This document shows positions 42,090 through 50,964 of a stretch of 64,000 nt of DNA, in pieces (position 1 is the first letter of the stretch; each line of letters starts with the position of its first letter). The position numbers and the translations under genes were made by a program. Source of the stretch: Planctomycetota bacterium (GTDB lineage Bacteria > Planctomycetota > GCA-2746535); assembly GCA_002746535.1 (NCBI GenBank), contig NVWA01000017.1, positions 1 to 64,000 of the forward strand. Reading direction: 5' to 3'. A model generated the notes under the pieces. That model worked only from the letters and a program-made list of their open reading frames with translations. It was not told the origin of the DNA and made no database searches.

Positions 42090-44987
42090 ATGTTTAGATT
42101 TATAGAAGCTTATTTAGTTTTTTTATCACTTGGTGTACTTTCTTTTTCTCTTTGCTTGGCTGATGAGAATCAGAAACGCCCTGTTGTGATAGCTGTAATT
42201 CAATTAGATATAAAAGAAATAGGTATTCGAACAGCATTGCTAGAAGAGCAGTTGTCAAATAATAAAAGACTTCAGTTGGTTGATCGGGAGCATATTGATA
42301 AAGTTATGAGAGAACAAGAGATAGCTGCTATATCAAGTGCGCTTTCTGGGTCTAGGCGCATGGCCTTAGGGAAACTTCTCAAAGCAGATTTACTTGTTTT
42401 TTATTTAGATGTTAAAGAGCCTAGCCCCCATTGTAGCATCGTTATTAGTGAAACAACTCGTGGTTTGCGACTGCATAAGTCTAAAATAGTGTACTCAGAT
42501 AAAATTGAAGATGATGTATTAATAATTAATCTTGATATAGAAAAAGCCATTAAAAAAAGCCAAGAGGATTTAAGAGTCATCTGTGCCGTTCCGCCACTAG
42601 TTAGTCGTGATCTTTCAAAAACCCATGAGCATTTGCAAGGTGCTTTTGCGGTACTGCTTGAAAATATGCTGTTAGATATTCCGGGTGTTTTCGTTGTGGA
42701 ATTGGCAGAAGCACGTGCGATTGCAAAAGAATTGAATTTAACTGGTGGAAATATTAAAAGGTCATTGCCTTTGTATTTGATGGGTGAGTATCGTTTTGAT
42801 CATCTTAATGAAAAGGTGTCACCTTTTATAAAAATTTTTGCACAACAAGGAGTTGATGTTATTGGAAGCTGTCAAGCCGATAAAATACCTATTAAGGGCG
42901 CCCTTGACTATTTACGAAAATCATGTTTAGAGCTTTTAGGTGTTTATTTAAAAAATAATTTGAAGCTTATTAATAATAAAGATGAGTATCGCGGATTGAC
43001 TAAAAGAGCTAATACTCACTTTTTATTGGGCAATTATATTGAAGCGGCCCAATTATTTGAAGCCAGTTTCTTATTAAAGTACCATCAACCGGAAGCACAC
43101 TTCTTGGCAATGTCAGCTTATGGCCGAACAATATACCATAAGAATGTACCTATCTTGGAAGCAATAATTATTTACGATCAGGCGCGTGTTCATTTGGAAG
43201 CATTTCTTAAGCAGCATAAAGTAATGCAGAAATATTCAACCTATAATAATTCAATACTAAGAGCATTTTCCAATGTCATGTATTTGCAAAATAATAACAA
43301 AGATAAAAAGCTAAGAGAAGCCGTTTATGGCTTTAGAAAAAGATTAAGAGCGACTTACTTAATGGCGTTAGACTATAAATTTAAACGAGGGGAGCTGAAT
43401 TACCCCTTGATGGTTTTAAATCTCAGAAAATGGTTTAATAGTACCACGTATTACAACGAGTCCTTAAAAGAAAACCTATCAATTAGGCTTGGTGTTCTGC
43501 GTGTTCTGGTGAAGATTCAAAACCATTTTTTTGGATATCACATGATGGAAGATATCGTTTGTGATCGATTAACTGAAGATCAATTGCAATCAGATGACTA
43601 TAAAACATTTTATAATAGTATCGGGAGCAATAACCAAGATGCCCTTTCATGGGTATTTAGACCTAAGTTTAAAGGAGAATCCTTTAAGAGCAGTCTTCAA
43701 CAACGGCTTGATGTGATTCCTTTTGTTCTAGCATCGAATTATAATAAATATATAAAATCATGCATTTTGCACCTTGTGATAGATAAGGGTATATCCGAAA
43801 TTGATTATAAAAGAGATGGCTTCGAATGGTTTTCAGATGAATTGTCAAAGTTTAATCACTCAACAATACAATCATGGGTGAAATCAAGGAGAAAATATTT
43901 ACTTGAGAAAAAGGGTCCTCAAAAAGTCAAGATAGCTGTTACTAAATCCGTTGTTATACATGACAAGACAAAAGTTGAGTTTTTAGAAATTGAAAAGATG
44001 ATCCCCGTTGATGGTAAACCTAAAAAGAAGATAGGGTTTTCTCAGATGCTAAAAGTCAGTGATAAGGTTGACTTGATTTATAATGGATCCCTGTGTTTAT
44101 TGAAAAATAAAAGAAAACTTAAAACTATTTTTCATAGTCGAAAATTTAATGTCTATTATAGCCAACCAACTTTTGATGGAAAATATGCTTGGGTACCATT
44201 GGGTGGTAAGGCGCCTGTTGTAGTAGTAGTTAATTCAAGTGATTTATCTGTCGTTACATTTACTATTGCAGATGGCCTACCTTTGTTTGTTCTGTCAGCT
44301 TGTGTGGGTATTGGTGAAGGTCGATTGTGTCTCTCAGGCTCTACAAAAAAAGGTGCCTTTATCGCGATATTAGAAATAACTGAAAATGGTGCTAAGAGTA
44401 TTCGAGTCATACATGAGGCACTAAAACAACGTTTGCCGAATGTGTCTAACTCGCTTCAAAATAAGGATCTAGAGGTTGTCTTTTCTCCAAAGTTTATGAT
44501 GGGGGAATACTCATCAGATTCTAAGTCGTGGAAAGTTCTGCTTAATCGTGGTAATGATGGCAAACGATATCTATTAATACATATTAAGACCAATGTAATC
44601 GAATTAACAGAGACATACGCCTATCTTCGTTCAGTAAATGATATTTGGATTGATAAAAGCACAGCCTATTGGGTGACAGGAGATGGCTTGCAAGCAATAA
44701 ATTTTGAAAGTAAGCGGGATAAACCTATCTGTAAATTACCTGAAAAAGATGGTTTTTTTATGTACTATAAAGGTCAGTATCATTTAGTTGGGGAGCAATG
44801 GTGGGTGACAGAAGATTTAAAATTACCATTTCGTCTTTTAGATGGTGATGTCCCTTCTCACAAAATTAATTTAGATACAAATAAACTCTTCCTTAGTGCC
44901 AATTATGGATTGGTTTTTAAAACTAGCAACGATGGTAAATTGAAATATTATCAGGTTGTATTTAAAAAGAAAACTGACGGTGAATAG
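42090..44987 (+). CDS. Large exported CsgG-like/TPR/propeller protein, paralogue A
   Basis: 965 residues with a signal peptide (YLVFLSLGVLSFSLCLA). Residues 30-125 repeat the CsgG-like pattern of the previous gene (VVIAVIQLDI, LVDREHIDKVMREQE, LLKADLLVFYLD). A middle region has ICAVPPLVSRDLSKTHEHLQG and a TPR-like helix pair (LLGNYIEAAQLFEASFLL, QPEAHFLAMSAYG). From about 640 the protein is beta-rich with repeating LYNGSLCLL, YAWVPLGGKAPVVVVV, YWVTGDGLQAI and WWVTEDLKLP segments, likely a propeller. It is a clear paralogue of the 45219 protein. Location outside the cytoplasm; role unknown. Confidence 0.7.
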   Translation: MFRFIEAYLVFLSLGVLSFSLCLADENQKRPVVIAVIQLDIKEIGIRTALLEEQLSNNKRLQLVDREHIDKVMREQEIAAISSALSGSRRMALGKLLKADLLVFYLDVKEPSPHCSIVISETTRGLRLHKSKIVYSDKIEDDVLIINLDIEKAIKKSQEDLRVICAVPPLVSRDLSKTHEHLQGAFAVLLENMLLDIPGVFVVELAEARAIAKELNLTGGNIKRSLPLYLMGEYRFDHLNEKVSPFIKIFAQQGVDVIGSCQADKIPIKGALDYLRKSCLELLGVYLKNNLKLINNKDEYRGLTKRANTHFLLGNYIEAAQLFEASFLLKYHQPEAHFLAMSAYGRTIYHKNVPILEAIIIYDQARVHLEAFLKQHKVMQKYSTYNNSILRAFSNVMYLQNNNKDKKLREAVYGFRKRLRATYLMALDYKFKRGELNYPLMVLNLRKWFNSTTYYNESLKENLSIRLGVLRVLVKIQNHFFGYHMMEDIVCDRLTEDQLQSDDYKTFYNSIGSNNQDALSWVFRPKFKGESFKSSLQQRLDVIPFVLASNYNKYIKSCILHLVIDKGISEIDYKRDGFEWFSDELSKFNHSTIQSWVKSRRKYLLEKKGPQKVKIAVTKSVVIHDKTKVEFLEIEKMIPVDGKPKKKIGFSQMLKVSDKVDLIYNGSLCLLKNKRKLKTIFHSRKFNVYYSQPTFDGKYAWVPLGGKAPVVVVVNSSDLSVVTFTIADGLPLFVLSACVGIGEGRLCLSGSTKKGAFIAILEITENGAKSIRVIHEALKQRLPNVSNSLQNKDLEVVFSPKFMMGEYSSDSKSWKVLLNRGNDGKRYLLIHIKTNVIELTETYAYLRSVNDIWIDKSTAYWVTGDGLQAINFESKRDKPICKLPEKDGFFMYYKGQYHLVGEQWWVTEDLKLPFRLLDGDVPSHKINLDTNKLFLSANYGLVFKTSNDGKLKYYQVVFKKKTDGE

Positions 44988-45218
44988 TGATAGTATATGA
45001 AGTTTATATGAATGATTGTTGGGATAAATAATGTTTATATACTATTAACATCAAGAGTTATGGTAACTTTGGATGTATTTCATATTTGAAATAGCGCTTG
45101 AGATATCAAATTATATAAATTAAATATACTTAGCATGTCTTTTTCTGCTGCTGGGAAAAGTTCAATGTGTAATCCATCTATTGCTAATATATAGTAAACG
45201 AATAACATTAGAAAGATA

Positions 45219-47978
45219 ATGATGAAATCAGTTTTTATTTTGAATTTTAAAACCTGTCTGTTTATGATTTGTCTTGTTCTAGGTTTTGTAGGTTGGTCTG
45301 AAAGTTTTGCTGAAGAAAAGCGCAAACCATCGGTACTAGCAATTATTCATAAAAGCCCTAGAGGGGTTAGCTTACGGGCCGCATTGCTTGAAGAGCGTTT
45401 ATCTAAGAATAAAAACTTTGTGCTCGTTGACCGACAACATATAGATGATATTTTTAAAGAGCAGTCTTTAATCAAGCTGTCAGGTTATGCTTCAGGTGCT
45501 GGTAGAATTAGCTTATGTAAGCTACTGGGTGCCGACCTGCTCATTTTCATAACGGAAGAGAAGGGCCCTGTAGAGCATAGCAATATTGTTATCAGTGAAT
45601 TGACTTATGGGCTTCGATTGTGTGTCACTAAAATAATTCATACCGAAAAAATTAATGATGATCTTTTATTATTTGAGGCTGAGGTTAATAAGGCCGCTAA
45701 TAAGAATCGTCAAAAGGTAAAAGCTATTTGTGCTGTACCACCATTTCTGAACAAAGATCTCTCGAGTCAGAATAATCATCTGCAAGGTGCGTATGCGCAT
45801 TTGCTTGAAAATGATTTGTTAGTAATTCCTGGGGTCTTTGTGGTTGAGTTGGCTGAAGCACAAGAATTATCGAAGGAGTTCTCTCTCAATGGTACAGAAA
45901 TTAGTTCAAGAGGATTAGTCTTTTATTTGCTAGGGGAATTTCGTTTTGACTCGCATAATTCTCAGAAGCCCCCGTATGTTAAGTTGTTGATAAAGCAAAG
46001 TAATCAATTAATTGGTGAGCGCATTAAACGGGGATTGTCAATTAAGACAGGTGTTACTTTTTTTAGGGATGCTGTTAAAGAGCTATTGGCTGTACAATTG
46101 AAAAATCACGTGGCTTTTTTAAAAACCAAAGATGAGCATCTTTCTATTACTAGTCGGGCAAAAGTTCATTATTTGCTTGGTAATTTTGAGGAGGCCGTTC
46201 AGCTTTTTGAAGCAAGTTTTTTATTGCAGAATCATCAGCCGGAAGCGCATTTCTTAGCAATGTCGGCTATTGGGAGAGGTTATCGTAAGCGAAAGGTCTC
46301 TGCCATGCGCAGCCGAAAATCATTAGATTTATTGGATTCTCTTAAGCGCTTTGATAATGCTCAGCGCCACCTTGGATTCTATTTGGAGCAATCTGAATTG
46401 AATAATAATAGCTCAGGTGTTTATAATTCTATTTCAGAAACCTTTGGCGATATTAATTATTTTGCTAATAGTTCTGCAAGCTTGGAATTAAAAGGTGAGG
46501 TATATGCATTTCGTAAACGGATGAGAAATATGTATATTGCAAAGGCAGATATAAGATTATCCGCCGGTGATCTGAATAGCGTCTATTACAGATTAACGTT
46601 GGTTCGTTGGCATCGACACCATTCTTATTTTCGGGAAACTTTGAAAGAAAATTTTCGAGCAAGAATTCGTGGTTTGGAGACTCTTGCTAGAGTCGAAGAG
46701 CCATACGCAGATTCATTAATTCGTGATTTAATATTAAATGTTGTGAAAAGTAAATATTTTTTATCAGATGAATATTCTTGGTTTTTGAGTGAGCTGGATA
46801 GGCTTGATCATCCCCAAGTCAAAAAAACGATTAATTCTCTTAGAAAATCATTTGCTAGAGAAAAGAGCACTAGCAAGACCATTGTTAGGCCTAAACTTAA
46901 AAAGAAGATCACACCTAATAAGCTTCCTGAATATAAGCTTGAGAAAAATGATGTGACTTTTTCTTCAATTGCATTAATAAGAGACGATGGGAAGAGGATT
47001 CCCAATGGTCCTATGAAGTCTTGGCATGTATTAAAGTGTAGTGAGAAGTTGGACTTCATTTGGGTGGACATTGGAATTAAAACTTTGTACTTGATGAAAG
47101 AGAAGGGGAAGTTGAGATTCTTAAAAAAGTTTAAATTTTTGAAGAATGTGCGTTTAGGTAGAGCACAATTTGATGGTGAGAAGATATGGATATCTGTGGG
47201 GGGACATCAGCCTCGGGTATTTGTGATTAATCCTAAGACAGAAGTCATTATTGAGTTTACTAGTAAAGATGGTCTTCCAGCATTTGAAGGTTCTGTTTCA
47301 GCTAGTATGGGTATAGGCCGTGTATGCTTTTCTGGGTTTAATGAAAAAGGTTCATTTGTAGCAATCTTGACATTATCAAAAAGTGGTAAAAAGAAAGTCA
47401 AAGTTATTCATGAGGCGATTAAGTCGTTTGATCCTTTAAAAGATAAAAGTGTTCAAAAAAGTGATCTTGGCATTAGGTTTTACCCATACCTTATGATGGC
47501 TGACCACGTTAGAATTAACGATTCGTGGCTCATATTTATTTCTTGTCGGCTTCCAAGTGGTTTGGGTCGAAGGATGCTTCTAATAAATATTAAAACATCT
47601 GAGATAAGTATTTTGCCTACAATAATTGAGAGTCATATTTCTTATCACGATATTGGCAAGCATAAAGAATCCATGTATTGGATTACTAGGGAAGGACTTC
47701 GTGAGTTTAATTTTTCGAGTAAAAATAATAAGACGATTAAGAAGGTGCCTCAAGTTGGTCCGATTGTTTTCTATAATGGATATTGGCACATTGCTAGTAA
47801 AAGTTGGTGGATTTCAGAAGATGTTCGAAAGCCATTTCAAAAATTAAATGGTGAAATACCTGGTTCTCGACCACATCTTTATAAGTTTTATAAGAGTGCC
47901 TTTTATGGTCTGATTTTAAAAGCTGTAGGTGATGATGGTTGGCAAAACTTTCAAGTGAATTTTATTAAAAATGAGTAA
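45219..47978 (+). CDS. Large exported CsgG-like/TPR/propeller protein, paralogue B
   Basis: 919 residues, same architecture as the 42090 protein. Signal peptide (CLFMICLVLGFVGWSESFA), CsgG-like segment (VLAIIHKSPRG, LVDRQHIDDIFKEQS, KLLGADLLIFI), then ICAVPPFLNKDLSS and LLGNFEEAVQLFEASFLL with QPEAHFLAMSAIG. The C-terminal propeller-like part has IWISVGGHQPRVFVI, YWITREGLREF and WWISEDVRKPF. It is separated from paralogue A by about 230 bases, so it may have its own promoter. Tandem duplication with later divergence is the simplest origin. Confidence 0.7.
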   Translation: MMKSVFILNFKTCLFMICLVLGFVGWSESFAEEKRKPSVLAIIHKSPRGVSLRAALLEERLSKNKNFVLVDRQHIDDIFKEQSLIKLSGYASGAGRISLCKLLGADLLIFITEEKGPVEHSNIVISELTYGLRLCVTKIIHTEKINDDLLLFEAEVNKAANKNRQKVKAICAVPPFLNKDLSSQNNHLQGAYAHLLENDLLVIPGVFVVELAEAQELSKEFSLNGTEISSRGLVFYLLGEFRFDSHNSQKPPYVKLLIKQSNQLIGERIKRGLSIKTGVTFFRDAVKELLAVQLKNHVAFLKTKDEHLSITSRAKVHYLLGNFEEAVQLFEASFLLQNHQPEAHFLAMSAIGRGYRKRKVSAMRSRKSLDLLDSLKRFDNAQRHLGFYLEQSELNNNSSGVYNSISETFGDINYFANSSASLELKGEVYAFRKRMRNMYIAKADIRLSAGDLNSVYYRLTLVRWHRHHSYFRETLKENFRARIRGLETLARVEEPYADSLIRDLILNVVKSKYFLSDEYSWFLSELDRLDHPQVKKTINSLRKSFAREKSTSKTIVRPKLKKKITPNKLPEYKLEKNDVTFSSIALIRDDGKRIPNGPMKSWHVLKCSEKLDFIWVDIGIKTLYLMKEKGKLRFLKKFKFLKNVRLGRAQFDGEKIWISVGGHQPRVFVINPKTEVIIEFTSKDGLPAFEGSVSASMGIGRVCFSGFNEKGSFVAILTLSKSGKKKVKVIHEAIKSFDPLKDKSVQKSDLGIRFYPYLMMADHVRINDSWLIFISCRLPSGLGRRMLLINIKTSEISILPTIIESHISYHDIGKHKESMYWITREGLREFNFSSKNNKTIKKVPQVGPIVFYNGYWHIASKSWWISEDVRKPFQKLNGEIPGSRPHLYKFYKSAFYGLILKAVGDDGWQNFQVNFIKNE

Positions 47979-48315
47979 GTTGGTAGACAAGGTCGATTGT
48001 ATATGGCCTAGACCTTTATAAGAGACTTAGAATAGTATTTGTCCAAGTTTAATCCCAAGAAATAATTGACAGAACTTAAAAAAACATTTATAGTATGTCA
48101 TGATGGAATCATAAGTGGAATTTTTGGGACAGACCTTTATTTATTATTATACCCAACCTTAGCTTTGTAAAGATTCTCTTTAGACAAGAACCTCGTTGAT
48201 TGAATAGAGAAACGGCAAGAAGGTGGGGTGGTTGCCTATTAGGGATGGTGGGGTAGAATGGGTGGGGGTTTAAGAGTTATCTAAATTGAAATGATCTTAG
48301 TAAGGGTAGAGTAAT
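47979..48315. other. Intergenic stretch with G-rich tract
   Basis: About 340 bases without a gene. A very diverged family 1-like segment (CCAACCTTAGCTTTGTAAAG) lies near 48152, followed by the G-rich block at 48242-48268 just before the lipoprotein gene. Confidence 0.5.
48242..48268 (+). promoter_or_regulatory. Candidate G-quadruplex upstream of lipoprotein gene
   Basis: Four G-runs (GGG, GGGG, GGG, GGGGG) separated by ATGGT, TAGAAT and T satisfy the usual G3 with 1-7 base loop rule. It lies on the coding strand, 47 bases before the ATG, and could form in the 5' leader. Confidence 0.45.
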
Positions 48316-49017
48316 ATGAATATGATTTTGCGAAGTAACGGTAGAAACTTGTTATTTATTTTTATTATAATATTGATTGGTTGTGGTGATGGGAAGAGCT
48401 CTTCTAAAGTTGCAATGAAATATAAGATTGATGGGTCTTTTGCAGATTGGAAGGAAAATTCACTGTTAACCAAAGAAATTGGTGCTGTGGGTTATGGCAC
48501 ATTTAAAAAAGATACCGATATTAAACAAATGTATGTCGATAGTGATAAAGACTTCCTTTATATTTTTTTGAAATGTGATGAAGATTTGGTCAGCCGATTT
48601 AAACATAATAAATCGTCTGGTATCCTTGGATACTTATATATTGATAATGATCGTAATGTGAAGTCTGGGGCTTCTAAAGTAGATTCATCCGGCAATAAAG
48701 CAATGCTAGGTGTTGAATCTCTAATTTGGTTGGCTATTGGTTCGATGTCCAGTTCGACAAGCGGGCAAGAAAATTTTATTTCCTATAATATTTCTCATTG
48801 GGATGCTACTAAAAATATATTTGGTAACTATGTCGCGAGTGAAATGTCTGTCGATGATAATAAAAGAATAAGATTTACTGCTGATGGGGCTGAGATTGCG
48901 ATAGAATTGAAACACTTGAATTTAAAAGCGGGCCAAGAAGTGGATCTTGTTTTTGTGGAATGGGCACATAACGAGTTTAAACGTGTAAAAAGATTAAAAT
49001 TCCAATTATCAAAATAA
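48316..49017 (+). CDS. CBM9-like lipoprotein
   Basis: A 233-residue lipoprotein: signal peptide with lipobox LIGC followed by a Ser-rich spacer. The mature domain begins KIDGSFADWKE and contains DIKQMYVDSDKDFLYIFLKC and GILGYLYIDNDRN, the pattern of carbohydrate-binding module family 9-like/DOMON-type beta-sandwiches, then IAIELKHLNLKAGQEVDLVF. Such domains bind sugars or cap larger enzymes; here the domain stands alone on a lipid anchor. Sugar binding is inferred from the family, not from identified residues. Confidence 0.7.
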   Translation: MNMILRSNGRNLLFIFIIILIGCGDGKSSSKVAMKYKIDGSFADWKENSLLTKEIGAVGYGTFKKDTDIKQMYVDSDKDFLYIFLKCDEDLVSRFKHNKSSGILGYLYIDNDRNVKSGASKVDSSGNKAMLGVESLIWLAIGSMSSSTSGQENFISYNISHWDATKNIFGNYVASEMSVDDNKRIRFTADGAEIAIELKHLNLKAGQEVDLVFVEWAHNEFKRVKRLKFQLSK

Positions 49018-49461
49018 ACTTTTAGTATTGGCCAACGTTTCACCATCTTTTACACTCATTTATCTTTTAAAGGCTTTATAAGGATACATATCAAGATATC
49101 GGTATAATATAAACTTATACCGATATTTAACTAAATGCAGTCTAAATACTATATAGAGGCATTATAGTGATTATTGCGTATTCTGTTTGGCATATGTTTG
49201 GCAGTTCATGTCTTTAAAGCATCTATTGAACATTGAACCGCTACTGATTACGGAAGCCAATGTGTCTTCAGTTTTAACGTTAATGTAGAACTTTTCAGTG
49301 ACTGTGATTGAGCTATGCCCAGCATATTAGAATTGAGTAAGATGATTATTTTGACTCTACGGGGTGTCTTTACTTATTTGAGGTTGAGGTATTTTAAATG
49401 GTCTTGGATTTACTTCTTATTCTTTTCTTTGTCTGGTTTTTTTTTACGTTCTGTCCATTAT
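49018..49461. other. Intergenic region with a perfect inverted repeat
   Basis: About 440 bases between convergent genes. It contains the palindrome at 49096-49126. A 68-codon hydrophobic frame at 49315-49521 runs into the end of the histidine kinase gene and is not supported. Confidence 0.5.
49096..49126. promoter_or_regulatory. Perfect 12-bp inverted repeat, operator-like or terminator
   Basis: ATATCGGTATAA (49096-49107), a 7-base spacer, then TTATACCGATAT (49115-49126). One arm recurs exactly at 53745-53756, on the far side of the histidine kinase operon. The symmetry suggests a dimeric DNA-binding protein, or a stem-loop between convergent genes. Confidence 0.5.
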
Positions 49462-50964
49462 TTATTTCTTATCATTATTAAGTATCGGCCAGGTAAATTC
49501 GAATTTAGATCCTTGGCCTAAATCACTATTGATACTAATACGGCCACCTTCCTCCTCTATGATTTTTTTAATCATTGATAACCCAAGCCCACTGCCTTCT
49601 ACTGTATCACGAGACTTCAGCGATTCAAACATGATAAAAATCTTTTCATGAAATCTTGGCTCAACACCTGGCCCATTATCTGAAAATGAAAAATGATAAA
49701 AGTCCCCTGAGACTTGATATTCAATACTTAATAAACCGCTTTCAGGATGATCATGGTGCTTAATACTATTTGAAATAAGATTACAGATGACATGGTAGAA
49801 AAGTTGTTTTTTTCCTTCAAAGACAGGCAATACTTCTGAATATTCGACTTTAAATCCATTGGGAATATTTAAAATATCCACACAATCTTTAATCATGTCA
49901 GCTACATTAATGCTTTCAACTCTATAGTTGTGCTTCCCAACTTTGACATATTCATATAAATCATTTATCAAAGCCTTCAGTCGATTAACACGACTATTAA
50001 TCATTATTAAATGGTCAGCAGATTCTTCGCTTAAATGAGTCCCCGTGTCTTCCAAAATCCAACTTATAAGAGATATGATGTTTTCTAGCGGTGATTTCAA
50101 ATCATGAGATGAAATATAGGCAAATCGTTCCAATTCATTATTTAATGAAACGAGAGCTTTATTCTGCTCCTTGATTTCCTTTAAAAGATTCTCCTTTTCA
50201 AGCTCTAGCCGTTTTGTTTCCCAAAGCCTTTCAACAGCACCAGTAATGACCTTTGGCAACAAAGGCTTTTCCAACAAATCGTGCGCACCTTCTTTCAAAG
50301 CCTCCATGGCATATTTTTTATTGGCAAAACCGGTCAATACGATAGCTGAAATAGTAGGTCTGATCGACTTAGCATTATGAATTAAATTTATACCATTCAT
50401 TTCATCCATCATTATATCAGTTAATAAGATATGAAAATTGGTTCTGGCAATTTCTTTTAATGCTTTTAATGGAGATGTAGTGGCAACCACATCGTATCGT
50501 TTTAAAGCATACTTAATGGATGCTAAAACATCTTCATCATCATCAACAATAATTAATTTTGGCAATTCGGGGATATCAAAAGCATCTTGAACGTTATGAG
50601 GGATAAGTAAACAATCGTTCAAGACTTCTGTGACATCATCAGGACTGATAGGCTTATACAACGTGGAATATGCCCCAAGCCTCAAACTATTCCGTTCACT
50701 TTTATCCGATATCTCTAAAGAAAGAATAATGATCAAAGGATTAAAATGTTCACGGGCACTTTTTACTAATATATCAATATCAGCGCCTAAAAATTGATCC
50801 TGAATAAAAAGTAATTCAAATGGTTCTTGAACTTTGATTAGTGCATCAACCATCGTTCCGGCATATTCAGCCTGATGGCCAGATCTTTTAACGATAGCAC
50901 TTATTACGTCACCAATCAAAGATTCCGAATCAATGATTAGAGCATTTAATTTTTTTTCATTCAT
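49462..50964 (-). CDS. Hybrid sensor: two receiver domains plus histidine kinase
   Basis: A 500-residue cytoplasmic protein. Residues 5-125 are a receiver-like domain whose acidic pocket reads IIDSES and whose phospho-site is ambiguous (FIQDQF), so it may be a pseudo-receiver. Residues 137-255 are a canonical receiver (IIVDDDED, LLTDIMMDEMNG, VLTG, LEKPL). HisKA follows with FAYISSHDLKSPLE (His near 285), then HATPase_c with NLISNSIKHH, FSDNGPGV and GSGLGLSMIKK. Its ATG overlaps the stop of the upstream kinase by four bases, so the two are coupled and probably form one phosphorelay. Confidence 0.9.
   Translation of the reverse strand: MNEKKLNALIIDSESLIGDVISAIVKRSGHQAEYAGTMVDALIKVQEPFELLFIQDQFLGADIDILVKSAREHFNPLIIILSLEISDKSERNSLRLGAYSTLYKPISPDDVTEVLNDCLLIPHNVQDAFDIPELPKLIIVDDDEDVLASIKYALKRYDVVATTSPLKALKEIARTNFHILLTDIMMDEMNGINLIHNAKSIRPTISAIVLTGFANKKYAMEALKEGAHDLLEKPLLPKVITGAVERLWETKRLELEKENLLKEIKEQNKALVSLNNELERFAYISSHDLKSPLENIISLISWILEDTGTHLSEESADHLIMINSRVNRLKALINDLYEYVKVGKHNYRVESINVADMIKDCVDILNIPNGFKVEYSEVLPVFEGKKQLFYHVICNLISNSIKHHDHPESGLLSIEYQVSGDFYHFSFSDNGPGVEPRFHEKIFIMFESLKSRDTVEGSGLGLSMIKKIIEEEGGRISINSDLGQGSKFEFTWPILNNDKK

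Noticed and set aside
49315..49521. 68-codon hydrophobic plus-strand frame
   Set aside because: It runs into the coding end of the histidine kinase on the other strand, has no clear ribosome site and no recognisable family.
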